DNA from: Bacteroidota bacterium
Lineage (GTDB): Bacteria; Bacteroidota; Ignavibacteria; UBA10030; UBA8401
NCBI GenBank assembly: GCA_035506275.1
Contig: DATJPT010000003.1
Span: 176,594-240,593 of the forward strand
Length of the DNA stretch: 64,000 nucleotides
Direction: 5' to 3'
The notes under the pieces are model-generated. The model was not told where the DNA came from and made no database searches. It was given only the letters and a program-made list of their open reading frames with translations. The position numbers and the translations under genes are program-made. Positions 34,017-42,604 of this stretch are shown in pieces. Position 1 is the stretch's first letter, and each line of letters begins with the position of its first letter.

Positions 34017-35123
34017 ATGAAAACATTGAAGATCGCTTTTGTTGCAACTGCTCTTGTTGCTTTCACCTCTTCATCATTTGCAGGGTCGAGGATAAAGGAT
34101 ATCGCCTATCTGCAGGGAATCCGCAATCAGCAATTGATCGGTTACGGGCTCGTTGTCGGGCTTAATGGCACCGGGGATTCGCAGCGGTCGACATTCACGC
34201 TGCAATCCGTTGCCAGTATGCTGAAAAGGTTCGGCATCACGGTTCCGCAAAGCGACCTGCGGCTGCGGAATGTTGCTGCGGTGATCGTGACTGCCTCGGT
34301 CCCCGGTTTTTCAAAAGAGGGAGGGATCGTCGATGTGATCGTCTCGTCGCTCGGCGATGCCACGGGATTGCAGGGGGGGACGCTGTTGATGACGCCCCTA
34401 TCGGGCCTCGACGGTTCAGTGTATGCCACCGCGCAAGGTCCTCTCTCGGTCGGCGGGTTCAGCGCAAGCGCCGGCGGGAATGAAATTCGGCGCAACCACA
34501 CCGCTGCCGGGAGGATCCCCGGAGGCGCGACGATCGAAAAAGCTGTTGTTTCCGAGTTCAGCAAAGACTGGTCGATGTATGTTGTCCTTATGCAATCCGA
34601 TTTTACGACGGCGGAGAGAATTGCAGGCGCCGTGAACGAAAGATTCAAGAGTCAAATTGCCGTTCCCAAAGACGGTTCGACCGTCGCCGTGAGCGTTCCG
34701 GAGGAATACCGCAAAGACGGCAGGCTGGTCGAGTTTGTGTCGCTCGTCGAGCTGCTGGAAGTTTCTCCGGACGTCGCCGCAAAAGTTGTCATCAACGAAC
34801 GAACCGGCACCATCGTCATCGGCGGAAATGTTTCCATCCTTCCGGTGGCCATCTCCTGCGGCGGTTTGAACATCGACATTCAATCGACGCCGGTCATCTC
34901 GCAGCCGGGCCCCTTGTCGAACGGTACCACGGTCTCGACGCAAATGACCACCGTAAGCGCAGGCGCTGATTCGTCCGCGGTCTATGCGCTCAACGGCGAG
35001 GCGACGGTCCAGGACGTGGCGAAAGCATTAAACTCGATGAAAGTTTCTCCGAGGGACATCATCGCGATCTTCCAGGCCCTTAAAGAATCCGGGGCTCTGA
35101 AGGCAGAACTAGTGATCATTTAG
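34017..35123 (+). CDS. flgI: Flagellar P-ring protein FlgI
   Basis: Periplasmic ring around the rod, 368 residues. Signal peptide about 1-22 ending SSFAG. Conserved start of the mature protein: RIKDIAYLQGIRNQQLIGYG then LVVGLNGTGDSQRSTFTLQS. C-terminal VQDVAKALNSMKVSPRDIIA and FQALKESGALKAELVII are typical. flgJ starts immediately after the stop. Confidence 0.97.
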   Translation: MKTLKIAFVATALVAFTSSSFAGSRIKDIAYLQGIRNQQLIGYGLVVGLNGTGDSQRSTFTLQSVASMLKRFGITVPQSDLRLRNVAAVIVTASVPGFSKEGGIVDVIVSSLGDATGLQGGTLLMTPLSGLDGSVYATAQGPLSVGGFSASAGGNEIRRNHTAAGRIPGGATIEKAVVSEFSKDWSMYVVLMQSDFTTAERIAGAVNERFKSQIAVPKDGSTVAVSVPEEYRKDGRLVEFVSLVELLEVSPDVAAKVVINERTGTIVIGGNVSILPVAISCGGLNIDIQSTPVISQPGPLSNGTTVSTQMTTVSAGADSSAVYALNGEATVQDVAKALNSMKVSPRDIIAIFQALKESGALKAELVII

Positions 35124-35951
35124 ATGGCAGATGCAAATACCATATCGTCCGTCGGCAAGGCCCGCGCAATCGGAGCGACCGATGAAGCCTCCAAAGCTAA
35201 ACTTCAGAAGGCAACGAAGGATTTTGAATCGTTGCTGGTCGGATATATGTTGAAGAGCATGCGGGGTACCGTTCAAAAATCAGGAATGGAGAAGGATGAC
35301 TTCGGCGGGGACATGATGGAAAGCATGTTCGATATGCAATTTGCACAATACATTTCGGGCAACAGCAACCTCGGTCTAGGCCAAATGCTCTACAAGCAGC
35401 TGACGGGAGAGGACCTGCCGAAAGGGGCGGCGCATCAGTCGTACACTTTGCCGCCGGCTTCCACCGTGCCTGCGAATAAAGCGGGAAGTGCACCTCCGGC
35501 CCAGCCGCTGACTCCGCCGGCGCAGGTCCAGAAACGGGTCGAAAGTTACGGGGACACAATTCAAGCCGCCGCCCAAAAGTACGGGGTCGACGCGAACCTC
35601 ATTAAGGCGGTGATGGCAAGCGAGTCGGGAGGGAAACCGTTCGCGCGATCGGCGAAAAACGCAAAAGGGCTCATGCAATTGGTCGATTCCACCGCAGCGG
35701 ATATGGGAGTAAAAAATGTGTGGAATCCCCAGCAGAATATTTTCGGGGGGGCCAAATATCTGAAAGAGCTTATCGACAAGTTCCAGGGAAATTTGCCGAG
35801 TGCGGTGGCATCATACAATGCCGGACCGTCAGCGGTTGAAAAGCAGGGAGGAGTCCCTGCGATCAAAGAAACGAAGGAGTATGTAGCGCGGGTCTTGAAT
35901 TACCTTCAGGGATATGAACAACAGGAACTCTATACCAATGACGACAATTGA
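35124..35951 (+). CDS. flgJ: FlgJ-type rod-binding protein fused to a lytic transglycosylase
   Basis: Caps the growing rod and opens the peptidoglycan. 275 residues: rod-binding domain about 25-95 (KDFESLLVGYMLKSMRGTV and FDMQFAQYISG), Pro-rich linker about 100-140, and an SLT-type lytic transglycosylase domain about 145-262 with catalytic Glu167 (VMASESGGKPFARS), KGLMQLVDSTAADMGV and ASYNAGPSAVEK. Enteric FlgJ instead carries a glucosaminidase domain; the SLT fusion is a known alternative. Overlaps flgN by 14 bases. Confidence 0.93.
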   Translation: MADANTISSVGKARAIGATDEASKAKLQKATKDFESLLVGYMLKSMRGTVQKSGMEKDDFGGDMMESMFDMQFAQYISGNSNLGLGQMLYKQLTGEDLPKGAAHQSYTLPPASTVPANKAGSAPPAQPLTPPAQVQKRVESYGDTIQAAAQKYGVDANLIKAVMASESGGKPFARSAKNAKGLMQLVDSTAADMGVKNVWNPQQNIFGGAKYLKELIDKFQGNLPSAVASYNAGPSAVEKQGGVPAIKETKEYVARVLNYLQGYEQQELYTNDDN

Positions 35952-36387
35952 ACAATTTGAAGAAATTCTTAAAACCGAAGCCGGCGTCGCTGACGCTATC
36001 CTGGACTCTCTGTACGAACAGCAGCAGGCGATCATACAATTCCGCGACAGGGCGATCGTCGATGCCGCAGAGCGAGGGAAGCGTCTCCTCGAACCGCTGG
36101 AATCTCTCGAGCGTGAGCGCGAAAAGCTCTGCAGGGCGTTCGACAGCACGATGCATCCCGAAACAAACGGGACATTCAGGCTTTCGGGGCTTGCCCGGTC
36201 CCTGCCGAACGACCAGGCCGCAAAAATTCTCGGTGCGGGGAAAATTCTGAAGGGAAAAGTTGAAAAGATCATGACGGTCAACAGCCAGAACAGGATGCTC
36301 CTGGACCACTCTCTCCGGTTCGTGAAGCAAAGCCTGCGCATCATGACCGATAACTACACGAAAAAATTGGTCGACACAACAATCTAG
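35938..36387 (+). CDS. flgN: Flagellar chaperone FlgN
   Basis: Export chaperone for the junction proteins FlgK and FlgL, both encoded directly downstream. 149 residues, mostly two long amphipathic helices (about 1-60 and 85-145), typical of FlgN though its sequence is weakly conserved. Assignment rests on length, helical character and position between flgJ and flgK. The ATG at 35938 overlaps flgJ by 14 bases; upstream in-frame codons lie in flgJ. Confidence 0.85.
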   Translation: MTTIEQFEEILKTEAGVADAILDSLYEQQQAIIQFRDRAIVDAAERGKRLLEPLESLEREREKLCRAFDSTMHPETNGTFRLSGLARSLPNDQAAKILGAGKILKGKVEKIMTVNSQNRMLLDHSLRFVKQSLRIMTDNYTKKLVDTTI

Positions 36388-36397
36388 AGAGAACACT

Positions 36398-37768
36398 ATG
36401 GCAGGCTTGAACGACGTACTGAATTCCGCCCGCAGCGCCCTGATCGCGCAGCAGCTTGCGATGGAAGTGACATCGAACAATGTCGCGAATGCGAACACGC
36501 CCGGATATTCGCGCGAGCGTGTGGACTTTGAACAAAGTCAGACAACACCCATCAACAAAGGGCTTCTTGGAACGGGGGTCACTGCCAGTCATATCGGCAG
36601 GGCGCGCGACCGGATGATCGACCAGCAGCTGTGGGGAGCGAGCGACTCCAACGGGAAGGCAACCACCGAACAATCGATTCTTTCGCAGGTGGAATCGGCA
36701 TTGAACGAGCCTTCCGACAACGGCCTGAGCGAGATCATGAACAGTTTCTTCAGCGCGTTTCAGAATTTATCCGCACAGCCGGAATCGAGCGCCGCACGCA
36801 ACAACGTGATCCAGCAGGCGCAGCTCATGTCGCAGTCATTCCACAACATCGACGCCAACATCGCACAGACCAGAAGCAATCTCGTGACCGACGTACAGAG
36901 CAAACTCGACAGCATCAATCAGCTTACGAGCGACATCAGCACTCTCGATGTCAGCATCGCCAATGCGACGACCCAGGGGATGGACCCGAGCGCTCTCGAA
37001 GACCAGCGGGATCTCAAGATCGATACACTCTCCGGGCTCGTCAACGTCAACGTTGTGGATGACACCGACGGGTCGGTGATGGTCTCTATCGGGGGAACCG
37101 AAGTCGCCTCGAAAGCCGGCTCCGCTGCGCTCACCTCAAGCATCAACGGGAACCAAATTCAGATCTTCGCCGGCAATTCGACAGCGCCCACGCAGATCAC
37201 TTCGGGGCAATTGGGGGGCGACCTGGAATGTTACAATACAATTCTCCCCGATTATTCGTCCAAGCTCGACGCGACGGCCAACGCACTCATCACGCAAATC
37301 AATACGATTCACTCTGCCGGGTTCGGGGTCGATACTCCGCCTTCGACCGGAGTCAATTTTTTCACCGGCACCTCCGCGACGGATATCGACGTCAGCACTG
37401 ATGTCGTGAACGATCCGAATAAAATTGCGGCATCGTCCGACGGGTCGACCGGCAATAATCAGGTCGCCCTCGCTCTGGCCAACCTTCAGAATTCCGCGGT
37501 CATGAACGGCGGGACGGAAACCATTCCTCAATACTACAATTCGTTCGTCAGCAATGTCGGGGCGGATGTGAACTCGTCAGAGAATACCTCCACCAATCAG
37601 CAATTGATCGTCAATCAACTCCAAAGCCAGCGATCGTCGGTCTCCGGGGTGTCGATCGACGAGGAAATGACGAACCTTACCCAGTACCAGCAGGCATACC
37701 AGGCGGCGTCGGAGGTTGTCAGCGTCGTCAATCAAATGATGCAGTCAATTATTACCATGGTGCAATAA
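36398..37768 (+). CDS. flgK: Flagellar hook-associated protein 1 FlgK
   Basis: First hook-filament junction protein, 456 residues. N-terminus: SARSALIAQQLAMEVTSNNV followed by ANANTPGYSRERVDFEQS. It has NEPSDNGLSEIMNSFFSAFQ and NVIQQAQLMSQSFHNIDANI, and a C-terminus GVSIDEEMTNLTQYQQAYQA then ASEVVSVVNQMMQSIITMV, all typical. The stop shares one base with the flgL start (TAATG). Confidence 0.96.
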   Translation: MAGLNDVLNSARSALIAQQLAMEVTSNNVANANTPGYSRERVDFEQSQTTPINKGLLGTGVTASHIGRARDRMIDQQLWGASDSNGKATTEQSILSQVESALNEPSDNGLSEIMNSFFSAFQNLSAQPESSAARNNVIQQAQLMSQSFHNIDANIAQTRSNLVTDVQSKLDSINQLTSDISTLDVSIANATTQGMDPSALEDQRDLKIDTLSGLVNVNVVDDTDGSVMVSIGGTEVASKAGSAALTSSINGNQIQIFAGNSTAPTQITSGQLGGDLECYNTILPDYSSKLDATANALITQINTIHSAGFGVDTPPSTGVNFFTGTSATDIDVSTDVVNDPNKIAASSDGSTGNNQVALALANLQNSAVMNGGTETIPQYYNSFVSNVGADVNSSENTSTNQQLIVNQLQSQRSSVSGVSIDEEMTNLTQYQQAYQAASEVVSVVNQMMQSIITMVQ

Positions 37769-38658
37769 TGAGAGTCACGGAAAGCAGCATCGCGTCCAAT
37801 TTTCTCAACAACGTCAACGAAACGCGAGACCGTATCATGCACGAGCAAACGGAGCTTGCGACCGGAAAAAGCGTGAACACCGTCTCCGACAATCCGCAGG
37901 CGGCGAACACGATCCTGCAATTGAAAGCGCTCCTGAGCAACAATGCGCAATACCAGCAGAATACCACGTTCGCGCAGACACAGGCGCAGGCGACGGAATC
38001 GGCGATGAACAGCTTCACGAACGCGATGATCAGCTTGAAGGGAATTCTGGCGCAGGCGACGAACGGGTCGCTCACAAGCGCCGATATGCAAACGTACGCC
38101 GACCAGATCGATCAGCTTCTCAGCGAAGGGGTCGATATCGCCAATACGCAATCCAACGGCGTGTACATTTTTGGCGGAACGAACACGAAACAGCAGCCCT
38201 TCACGCTTGCGGCCAACAACGCATCGGTCACGGCGAACCCGAACGGCATCACGGGGTCCATTCAGATCCCCGTGAACGAAGGGGTCACGCAGGTTGTGAA
38301 CCTCGACGGCCAGCAGGCATTTCAGGGAACGGCCATCTTCAACCTGATGATCCAGGTTCGCAACGAATTGCAGTCGGGTCAAGCTCCGACCACCGCCGAA
38401 GCTCAGTCGGTCGATACGTACATCGATGATGTCGCCAATGCGACGGGAAAAGCCGGCGCGATCATGCAGAACCTTACCAACAACGATACGATGCTTTCCG
38501 GGCAGCAGACCCAGCTGCAGCAGATGTTGTCCGATCAGCAGGATTCGGATATTGCGGCGACGACGCTGAAAATGAATCAGGATCAGCTGGACCTTCAGGC
38601 GGCTCTCAGCTCGGGGGCAAGCGTTCTCCCCGACACACTCTTAAATTTCTTGAAATGA
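37768..38658 (+). CDS. flgL: Flagellar hook-associated protein 3 FlgL
   Basis: Second junction protein, 296 residues and flagellin-like at both ends: MRVTESSIASNFLNNVNETR with ELATGKSVNTVSDNPQAANT at the N-terminus, and SDIAATTLKMNQDQLDLQAA ending in DTLLNFLK. There is no separate flagellin gene in the window; this is not flagellin because of its position after flgK and the FlgL-type middle. motA begins two bases after the stop. Confidence 0.95.
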   Translation: MRVTESSIASNFLNNVNETRDRIMHEQTELATGKSVNTVSDNPQAANTILQLKALLSNNAQYQQNTTFAQTQAQATESAMNSFTNAMISLKGILAQATNGSLTSADMQTYADQIDQLLSEGVDIANTQSNGVYIFGGTNTKQQPFTLAANNASVTANPNGITGSIQIPVNEGVTQVVNLDGQQAFQGTAIFNLMIQVRNELQSGQAPTTAEAQSVDTYIDDVANATGKAGAIMQNLTNNDTMLSGQQTQLQQMLSDQQDSDIAATTLKMNQDQLDLQAALSSGASVLPDTLLNFLK

Positions 38659-38659
38659 C

Positions 38660-39436
38660 ATGAAGAAGTCTCTCGATATAGGAACGGCAGGCGGCCTGGC
38701 GCTCGGCTTCATCGCCATCTTCGGGTCTTTTGCTCTGGAGGGAGGTTCCATCGGAGCGTTGATGCTTATTCCGGCAATGCTTATCGTTTTTGGAGGAACA
38801 TTCGGAGCGGCGATGATCGGGACATCGATGAAGAGCTTCACGAAGATCGGAAAACTCATCAACATGGCTCTCTTCCCGCCGAAATACGAAGTGAAAGAAG
38901 CGATCGAATTGATCGTGAGATTTTCGACCGTGGCGCGCAAAGACGGGCTTCTAGCGCTGGAAAAGGAACTCGATAAGGTGGACAACACCTTCATGAAAAA
39001 GATCCTTCGCTTTGCGATCGACGGAACGGACCCGGAGGTTCTGCGGTCCCTCGCAGAAACGGAAGTCAGCAACGCGGCACAGCGCCACGCAAAGAGCAGC
39101 GCGATCTTTCAGAAAATGGGGGGCTATTCTCCGACGATGGGCATTATCGGAACGGTCATGGGATTGATCGCAACGCTTGCGGCAGCCGGTGAAGATCCGA
39201 ATTTACTCATTCACCATATCGCCAGCGCGTTCATCGCGACGTTGTGGGGGGTCTTTATGGCGAACATCGTCTGGCTCCCGATCTCGGATAAATTGAAGCA
39301 CGTGCACGCGGAAGAAAATCTTTTTATGGAAATTATCGTCGAAGGGATTCTATCGATCCAGGTCGGAGAAATTCCTTCGATCATTAAAGCGAAACTCAAC
39401 AGCATGCTTCCATCCAGTCAGCAGGAGAGTGCGTGA
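38660..39436 (+). CDS. motA: Flagellar stator protein MotA (first stator pair)
   Basis: Four-helix ion-channel stator subunit that pushes on FliG. 258 residues with the MotA/PomA pattern: GTAGGLALGFIAIFGSFALE, LIPAMLIVFGGTFGAAMIGT, and the C-terminal channel helices with GYSPTMGIIGTVMGLIATLA and IASAFIATLWGVFMANIVWL. It resembles the shorter MotA/PomA group used with the downstream motB. Translationally linked to motB (one base gap). Confidence 0.94.
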   Translation: MKKSLDIGTAGGLALGFIAIFGSFALEGGSIGALMLIPAMLIVFGGTFGAAMIGTSMKSFTKIGKLINMALFPPKYEVKEAIELIVRFSTVARKDGLLALEKELDKVDNTFMKKILRFAIDGTDPEVLRSLAETEVSNAAQRHAKSSAIFQKMGGYSPTMGIIGTVMGLIATLAAAGEDPNLLIHHIASAFIATLWGVFMANIVWLPISDKLKHVHAEENLFMEIIVEGILSIQVGEIPSIIKAKLNSMLPSSQQESA

Positions 39437-39437
39437 A

Positions 39438-40193
39438 ATGAAGAAACGTGAAAAACATGCTGAGCACGACAATGAGGAGCGCTGGCTGCTGACCTACGCC
39501 GACCTCATTACCCTGCTGCTCGGTCTATTCGTCATCCTTTACGCGATGTCGAAGATCGATGCCGGGAAATATGCTCAGCTCGTTTCGGCGATGGGGGGGG
39601 TGTTCGGGAAGGAGAAGCCGGGGATCCTTCAAGGGCAGCCCGGGATGCTTCAGTCGCCGATACCCCAGCTTCAAAACGAGCGCCAGAAGATCGAGAAAGA
39701 GATCCAGAACGCCCTTGGGTCGGGGATGAAAAAAGATCTCGTGTCCGTGTCTCAAAACGAACGGGGCATCACGATCCACATCATGGAAGAACTGCTGTTC
39801 AGTTCAGGGAGCGCAGAGTTCAAGGCGTCATCGCTTATCGTTCTGGATTCCCTGGCGAGCGTATTGAAAAAAATACCCAACGATATCCGTATCGAAGGGC
39901 ATACGGATAATGTGCCGATCAGCACCCCCCAATTCCCGTCGAATTGGCATCTTTCGGTCGCACGTGCAGTGAATGCAGGATATTATCTCATTCAAAAGCA
40001 CGGCGTCGACGCCGAGAAAGTCTCGGTGGTCGGTTACGCCGAGTACCGTCCGCTCCTTCCCAATACATCGGATGAAAACAGAGCGCGCAACCGGCGCGTG
40101 GACATCGTCATCATTACCAATGTTTCTCACGAACCGCTCGGCATCAACAACGATCATAAATCCAACAACAACCAAGTAAGGACGCTGCAATGA
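39438..40193 (+). CDS. motB: Flagellar stator protein MotB (first stator pair)
   Basis: Ion-binding, peptidoglycan-anchoring stator subunit, 251 residues. Single membrane helix at about 15-37 with the essential Asp22 in WLLTYADLITLLLGLFVILY. OmpA-like domain about 115-235 with IEGHTDNVPI and NRARNRRVDIVI. ATG at 39438 is preferred to a GTG three codons earlier that overlaps motA. Its end overlaps fliW by four bases. Confidence 0.94.
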   Translation: MKKREKHAEHDNEERWLLTYADLITLLLGLFVILYAMSKIDAGKYAQLVSAMGGVFGKEKPGILQGQPGMLQSPIPQLQNERQKIEKEIQNALGSGMKKDLVSVSQNERGITIHIMEELLFSSGSAEFKASSLIVLDSLASVLKKIPNDIRIEGHTDNVPISTPQFPSNWHLSVARAVNAGYYLIQKHGVDAEKVSVVGYAEYRPLLPNTSDENRARNRRVDIVIITNVSHEPLGINNDHKSNNNQVRTLQ

Positions 40194-40606
40194 AATGGAA
40201 GAATCGCCAATTCGGAGAGCTTGAATTCACGGACGACCTCGTCCTGACCTTTCCCGACGGGATCATCGGGTTCGAAACGTGCAGGCGCTTCGTTCTTATC
40301 AACGATGAGGATTCTCAGCCGTTCCGCTGGCTCGTGTCGATCGAACATGAAGACCTCTCGTTTCCCCTGCTGAACCCGCAGATCGTCCTTCCCGGCTATA
40401 GCGCAGGGAAATGGCAGAACGACGGTTCGACGGTGCTTGTTGTCGCTTCGCTGGGGAAGGAGATCGAGGATGCTACCGTCAATTTGCGCAGCCCCATCGT
40501 CATTGCGAACAATGAAAGAACGGCACAGCAGATCATTCTTGACGAAGAACGTTACGATTTTCGGCATCCTCTTTTCGCCGCATCCAACCCCCCCGTGAAA
40601 GGATAG
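40190..40606 (+). CDS. fliW: Flagellar assembly factor FliW (CsrA antagonist)
   Basis: Binds CsrA and frees flagellar mRNA from repression when flagellin is exported. 138 residues with the FliW pattern: LEFTDDLVLTFPDGIIGFET, QPFRWLVSIEHEDLSFPLLN, and NLRSPIVIANNERTAQQIIL. Four bases before csrA, the usual pairing. It overlaps motB by an ATGA. Confidence 0.95.
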   Translation: MKWKNRQFGELEFTDDLVLTFPDGIIGFETCRRFVLINDEDSQPFRWLVSIEHEDLSFPLLNPQIVLPGYSAGKWQNDGSTVLVVASLGKEIEDATVNLRSPIVIANNERTAQQIILDEERYDFRHPLFAASNPPVKG

Positions 40607-40610
40607 ACGT

Positions 40611-40865
40611 ATGCTCGTTCTCACCAGAAAATTTGATGAATCAATCATGATCGGCGACTCCGTCCTTGTTAAAGTTATTGCGATCCAGGACGGTCAGGTG
40701 AAAGTCGGCATCGAGGCGCCCAAGGATGTGAGGATTCTTCGGAAGGAAATCTTCGAGGAAATCCACCGTTCGAATTCGCAGGCAGCAAAGGCCTCAAAAG
40801 GGGCAGCAATGCAGGCGGCAAAAATACTGCAGAAAAAGGCATCACCTGGAAACCAGGGGAGATAA
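40611..40865 (+). CDS. csrA: Carbon storage/translation regulator CsrA, extended C-terminus
   Basis: RNA-binding dimer that blocks ribosome access at GGA-containing hairpins. The first 55 residues are canonical (MLVLTRKFDESIMIGDSVLV, VKVGIEAPKDVRILRKEIFE). At 84 residues it is longer than E. coli (61) or Bacillus (about 74) CsrA, with an Ala/Lys/Gln-rich tail from about 57. Ribosome site AAAGGA. Partner of FliW immediately upstream. Confidence 0.95.
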   Translation: MLVLTRKFDESIMIGDSVLVKVIAIQDGQVKVGIEAPKDVRILRKEIFEEIHRSNSQAAKASKGAAMQAAKILQKKASPGNQGR

Positions 40866-40876
40866 TTTTCTTCCCA

Positions 40877-40908
40877 TGCCGTGGGCATACAAAACATGTA
40901 TGCAGGCA
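40877..40908 (+). repeat. Hairpin in the csrA-motA2 gap
   Basis: GCATAC (40885-40890) pairs with GTATGC (40898-40903), extended by TGCC 40877-40880 with GGCA 40905-40908. A competing hairpin pairs ATGCC 40876-40880 with GGCAT 40884-40888. No T-tract follows, so a simple terminator is unlikely. It is the only structure in the 69-base gap before the second motA. Confidence 0.4.
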
Positions 40909-40934
40909 CCAACACTTAGACAGCAAAGAAAGCC

Positions 40935-41825
40935 ATGTTTATTTTTATCGGGATAGCCGTCGTCATCGCAGGAGTGCTCGGAGGATTCATGTTGCACGGA
41001 GGTCCCCCCGGAGTCCTTCTGCAATGGAGCGAATTCTTGATCATCGGCGGAGCTGCGGCCGGATCGCTCCTTGTCGGAACGCCGCTCTCCATTCTCATCC
41101 GCGTTTTCGGAAATGTCGTCTCCCTCCTGAAAGGGAATCAGTATACCAAGGCCGAATATCTCAACCTGCTCAAATCACAGTTTGAACTTTTCAGCATCGC
41201 CCAGAGAGACGGGTTGATCAATATCGAAGCGCATATCGAAAAGCCGGAGGAGAGCTCGATCTTCACGAAGAATCCATTTTTTCTTCACAATCACCATGCG
41301 GTCTCGTTTTTTTGCGATTCGATGAAGCTGATGCTGGGAGGAGGCATCGCACCGCACGACCTCGAGTCGCTGCTCGATGCCGACCTTGAGACGCACCATG
41401 AAGAGAGCGCCGTGGGGCCGAGCCTCATTCAAAAATTGGGGGATGCGCTCCCGGGTCTCGGCATTGTCGCCGCGGTTCTCGGGATTGTGATCACCATGCA
41501 GGCCATCGACGGTCCGCCGGCGGAGATCGGAGAAAAAGTCGCTGCAGCGCTTGTCGGAACGTTCCTCGGAATCCTCATGTCGTACGGATTTGTCCAGCCT
41601 CTGGCGACGCACATGGAAATTCTTAATCAGTCAGAAGAGCGGTACTTTGAGTGCATTAAGACCGGCGTGGTGGCATTCGCCAAAGGGAATGCCCCGACAG
41701 TCGTCGTCGAATTTTCCCGGCGGGTCATTTTCAGCGAAGTCCGCCCCACCTTCACCGAACTTGAGGCCGCGATCAAAGAAGTCCGGTCCTCAGGATCGCA
41801 ACCAGCACAGGCGGCGGCAGCATGA
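40935..41825 (+). CDS. motA: Flagellar stator protein MotA, second type
   Basis: Second stator channel subunit, 296 residues, of the longer proteobacterial MotA type. It starts MFIFIGIAVVIAGVLGGFML, has the EFLIIGGAAAGSLLVG helix, and the channel region with LGDALPGLGIVAAVLGIVIT and VGTFLGILMSYGFVQPLATH. Only about the general fold is shared with the first MotA at 38660. ATGA overlap with its motB. Confidence 0.93.
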   Translation: MFIFIGIAVVIAGVLGGFMLHGGPPGVLLQWSEFLIIGGAAAGSLLVGTPLSILIRVFGNVVSLLKGNQYTKAEYLNLLKSQFELFSIAQRDGLINIEAHIEKPEESSIFTKNPFFLHNHHAVSFFCDSMKLMLGGGIAPHDLESLLDADLETHHEESAVGPSLIQKLGDALPGLGIVAAVLGIVITMQAIDGPPAEIGEKVAAALVGTFLGILMSYGFVQPLATHMEILNQSEERYFECIKTGVVAFAKGNAPTVVVEFSRRVIFSEVRPTFTELEAAIKEVRSSGSQPAQAAAA

Positions 41826-42604
41826 ACCATTCAGTGACCGACGTTCCTGTCAGGATCATCAAGAAGAAAAAAGGACACGCAGGCCATCACGGGGGAGCGT
41901 GGAAGGTCGCCTACGCGGACTTTGTGACGGCGATGATGTCGCTGTTCATCGTCCTCTGGATCGTTGGACAGAGCAAGCAAGTGAAACAATACGTTGCGAA
42001 CTACTTCAAAGATCCGGGAGCCTTTTTTGAGAGCACCAAAGGGGGAGGGATGTTCCAGGGGACAAATCTTGTCGGTAAGGAACAACTGATCGACGAGTAC
42101 CTCAAGCGCGATCAGGAAAAACTGAAGGAGATGGGCGAGAGCATTCTCAAAAATCTCGGGAAAGACGAATCGCTGTCGCACCTTATCGACCAGATCAAGA
42201 TCGATACGGTTGAAGAGGGGATGCGCATCGAACTCCTTGACGCGACAAAAGGGTATTTTTTCGACGTGGGAACGGCAACCCTCAAGCCGGAGGCCAACCG
42301 GATTCTTACGATCATCGCGCATGAGGTCGGCAAGCTGCCCAATAAGGTGATCGTAGAAGGGCATACGGACAGCCGGCCGTACTCACGGGCAGACGGCTAT
42401 ACGAATTTTGAATTGAGCGCAGACCGCGCAAACAGCGCACGGAGGGTTCTCGTGGTCAACGGAGTCAAAGAGCATCAGATCGACGAGGTGCGCGGTTATG
42501 CCGATTCACGGCTGAGAAATGCAAAAGATCCTTACGATGTCACGAACCGGAGAATCAGCATCATCATCGCATGGCAGGATGGGAAGCAGCATGGAATTAA
42601 GTGA
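41822..42604 (+). CDS. motB: Flagellar stator protein MotB, second type
   Basis: 260 residues, with a Lys/His-rich N-terminus and one membrane helix (about 27-48) containing the ion-binding Asp33 in WKVAYADFVTAMMSLFIVLW, the pattern of proton-type MotB proteins. OmpA-like peptidoglycan domain about 135-250 with VEGHTDSRPY and NRRISIII. It overlaps the start of the signalling gene at 42591 by 14 bases. Confidence 0.94.
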   Translation: MNHSVTDVPVRIIKKKKGHAGHHGGAWKVAYADFVTAMMSLFIVLWIVGQSKQVKQYVANYFKDPGAFFESTKGGGMFQGTNLVGKEQLIDEYLKRDQEKLKEMGESILKNLGKDESLSHLIDQIKIDTVEEGMRIELLDATKGYFFDVGTATLKPEANRILTIIAHEVGKLPNKVIVEGHTDSRPYSRADGYTNFELSADRANSARRVLVVNGVKEHQIDEVRGYADSRLRNAKDPYDVTNRRISIIIAWQDGKQHGIK

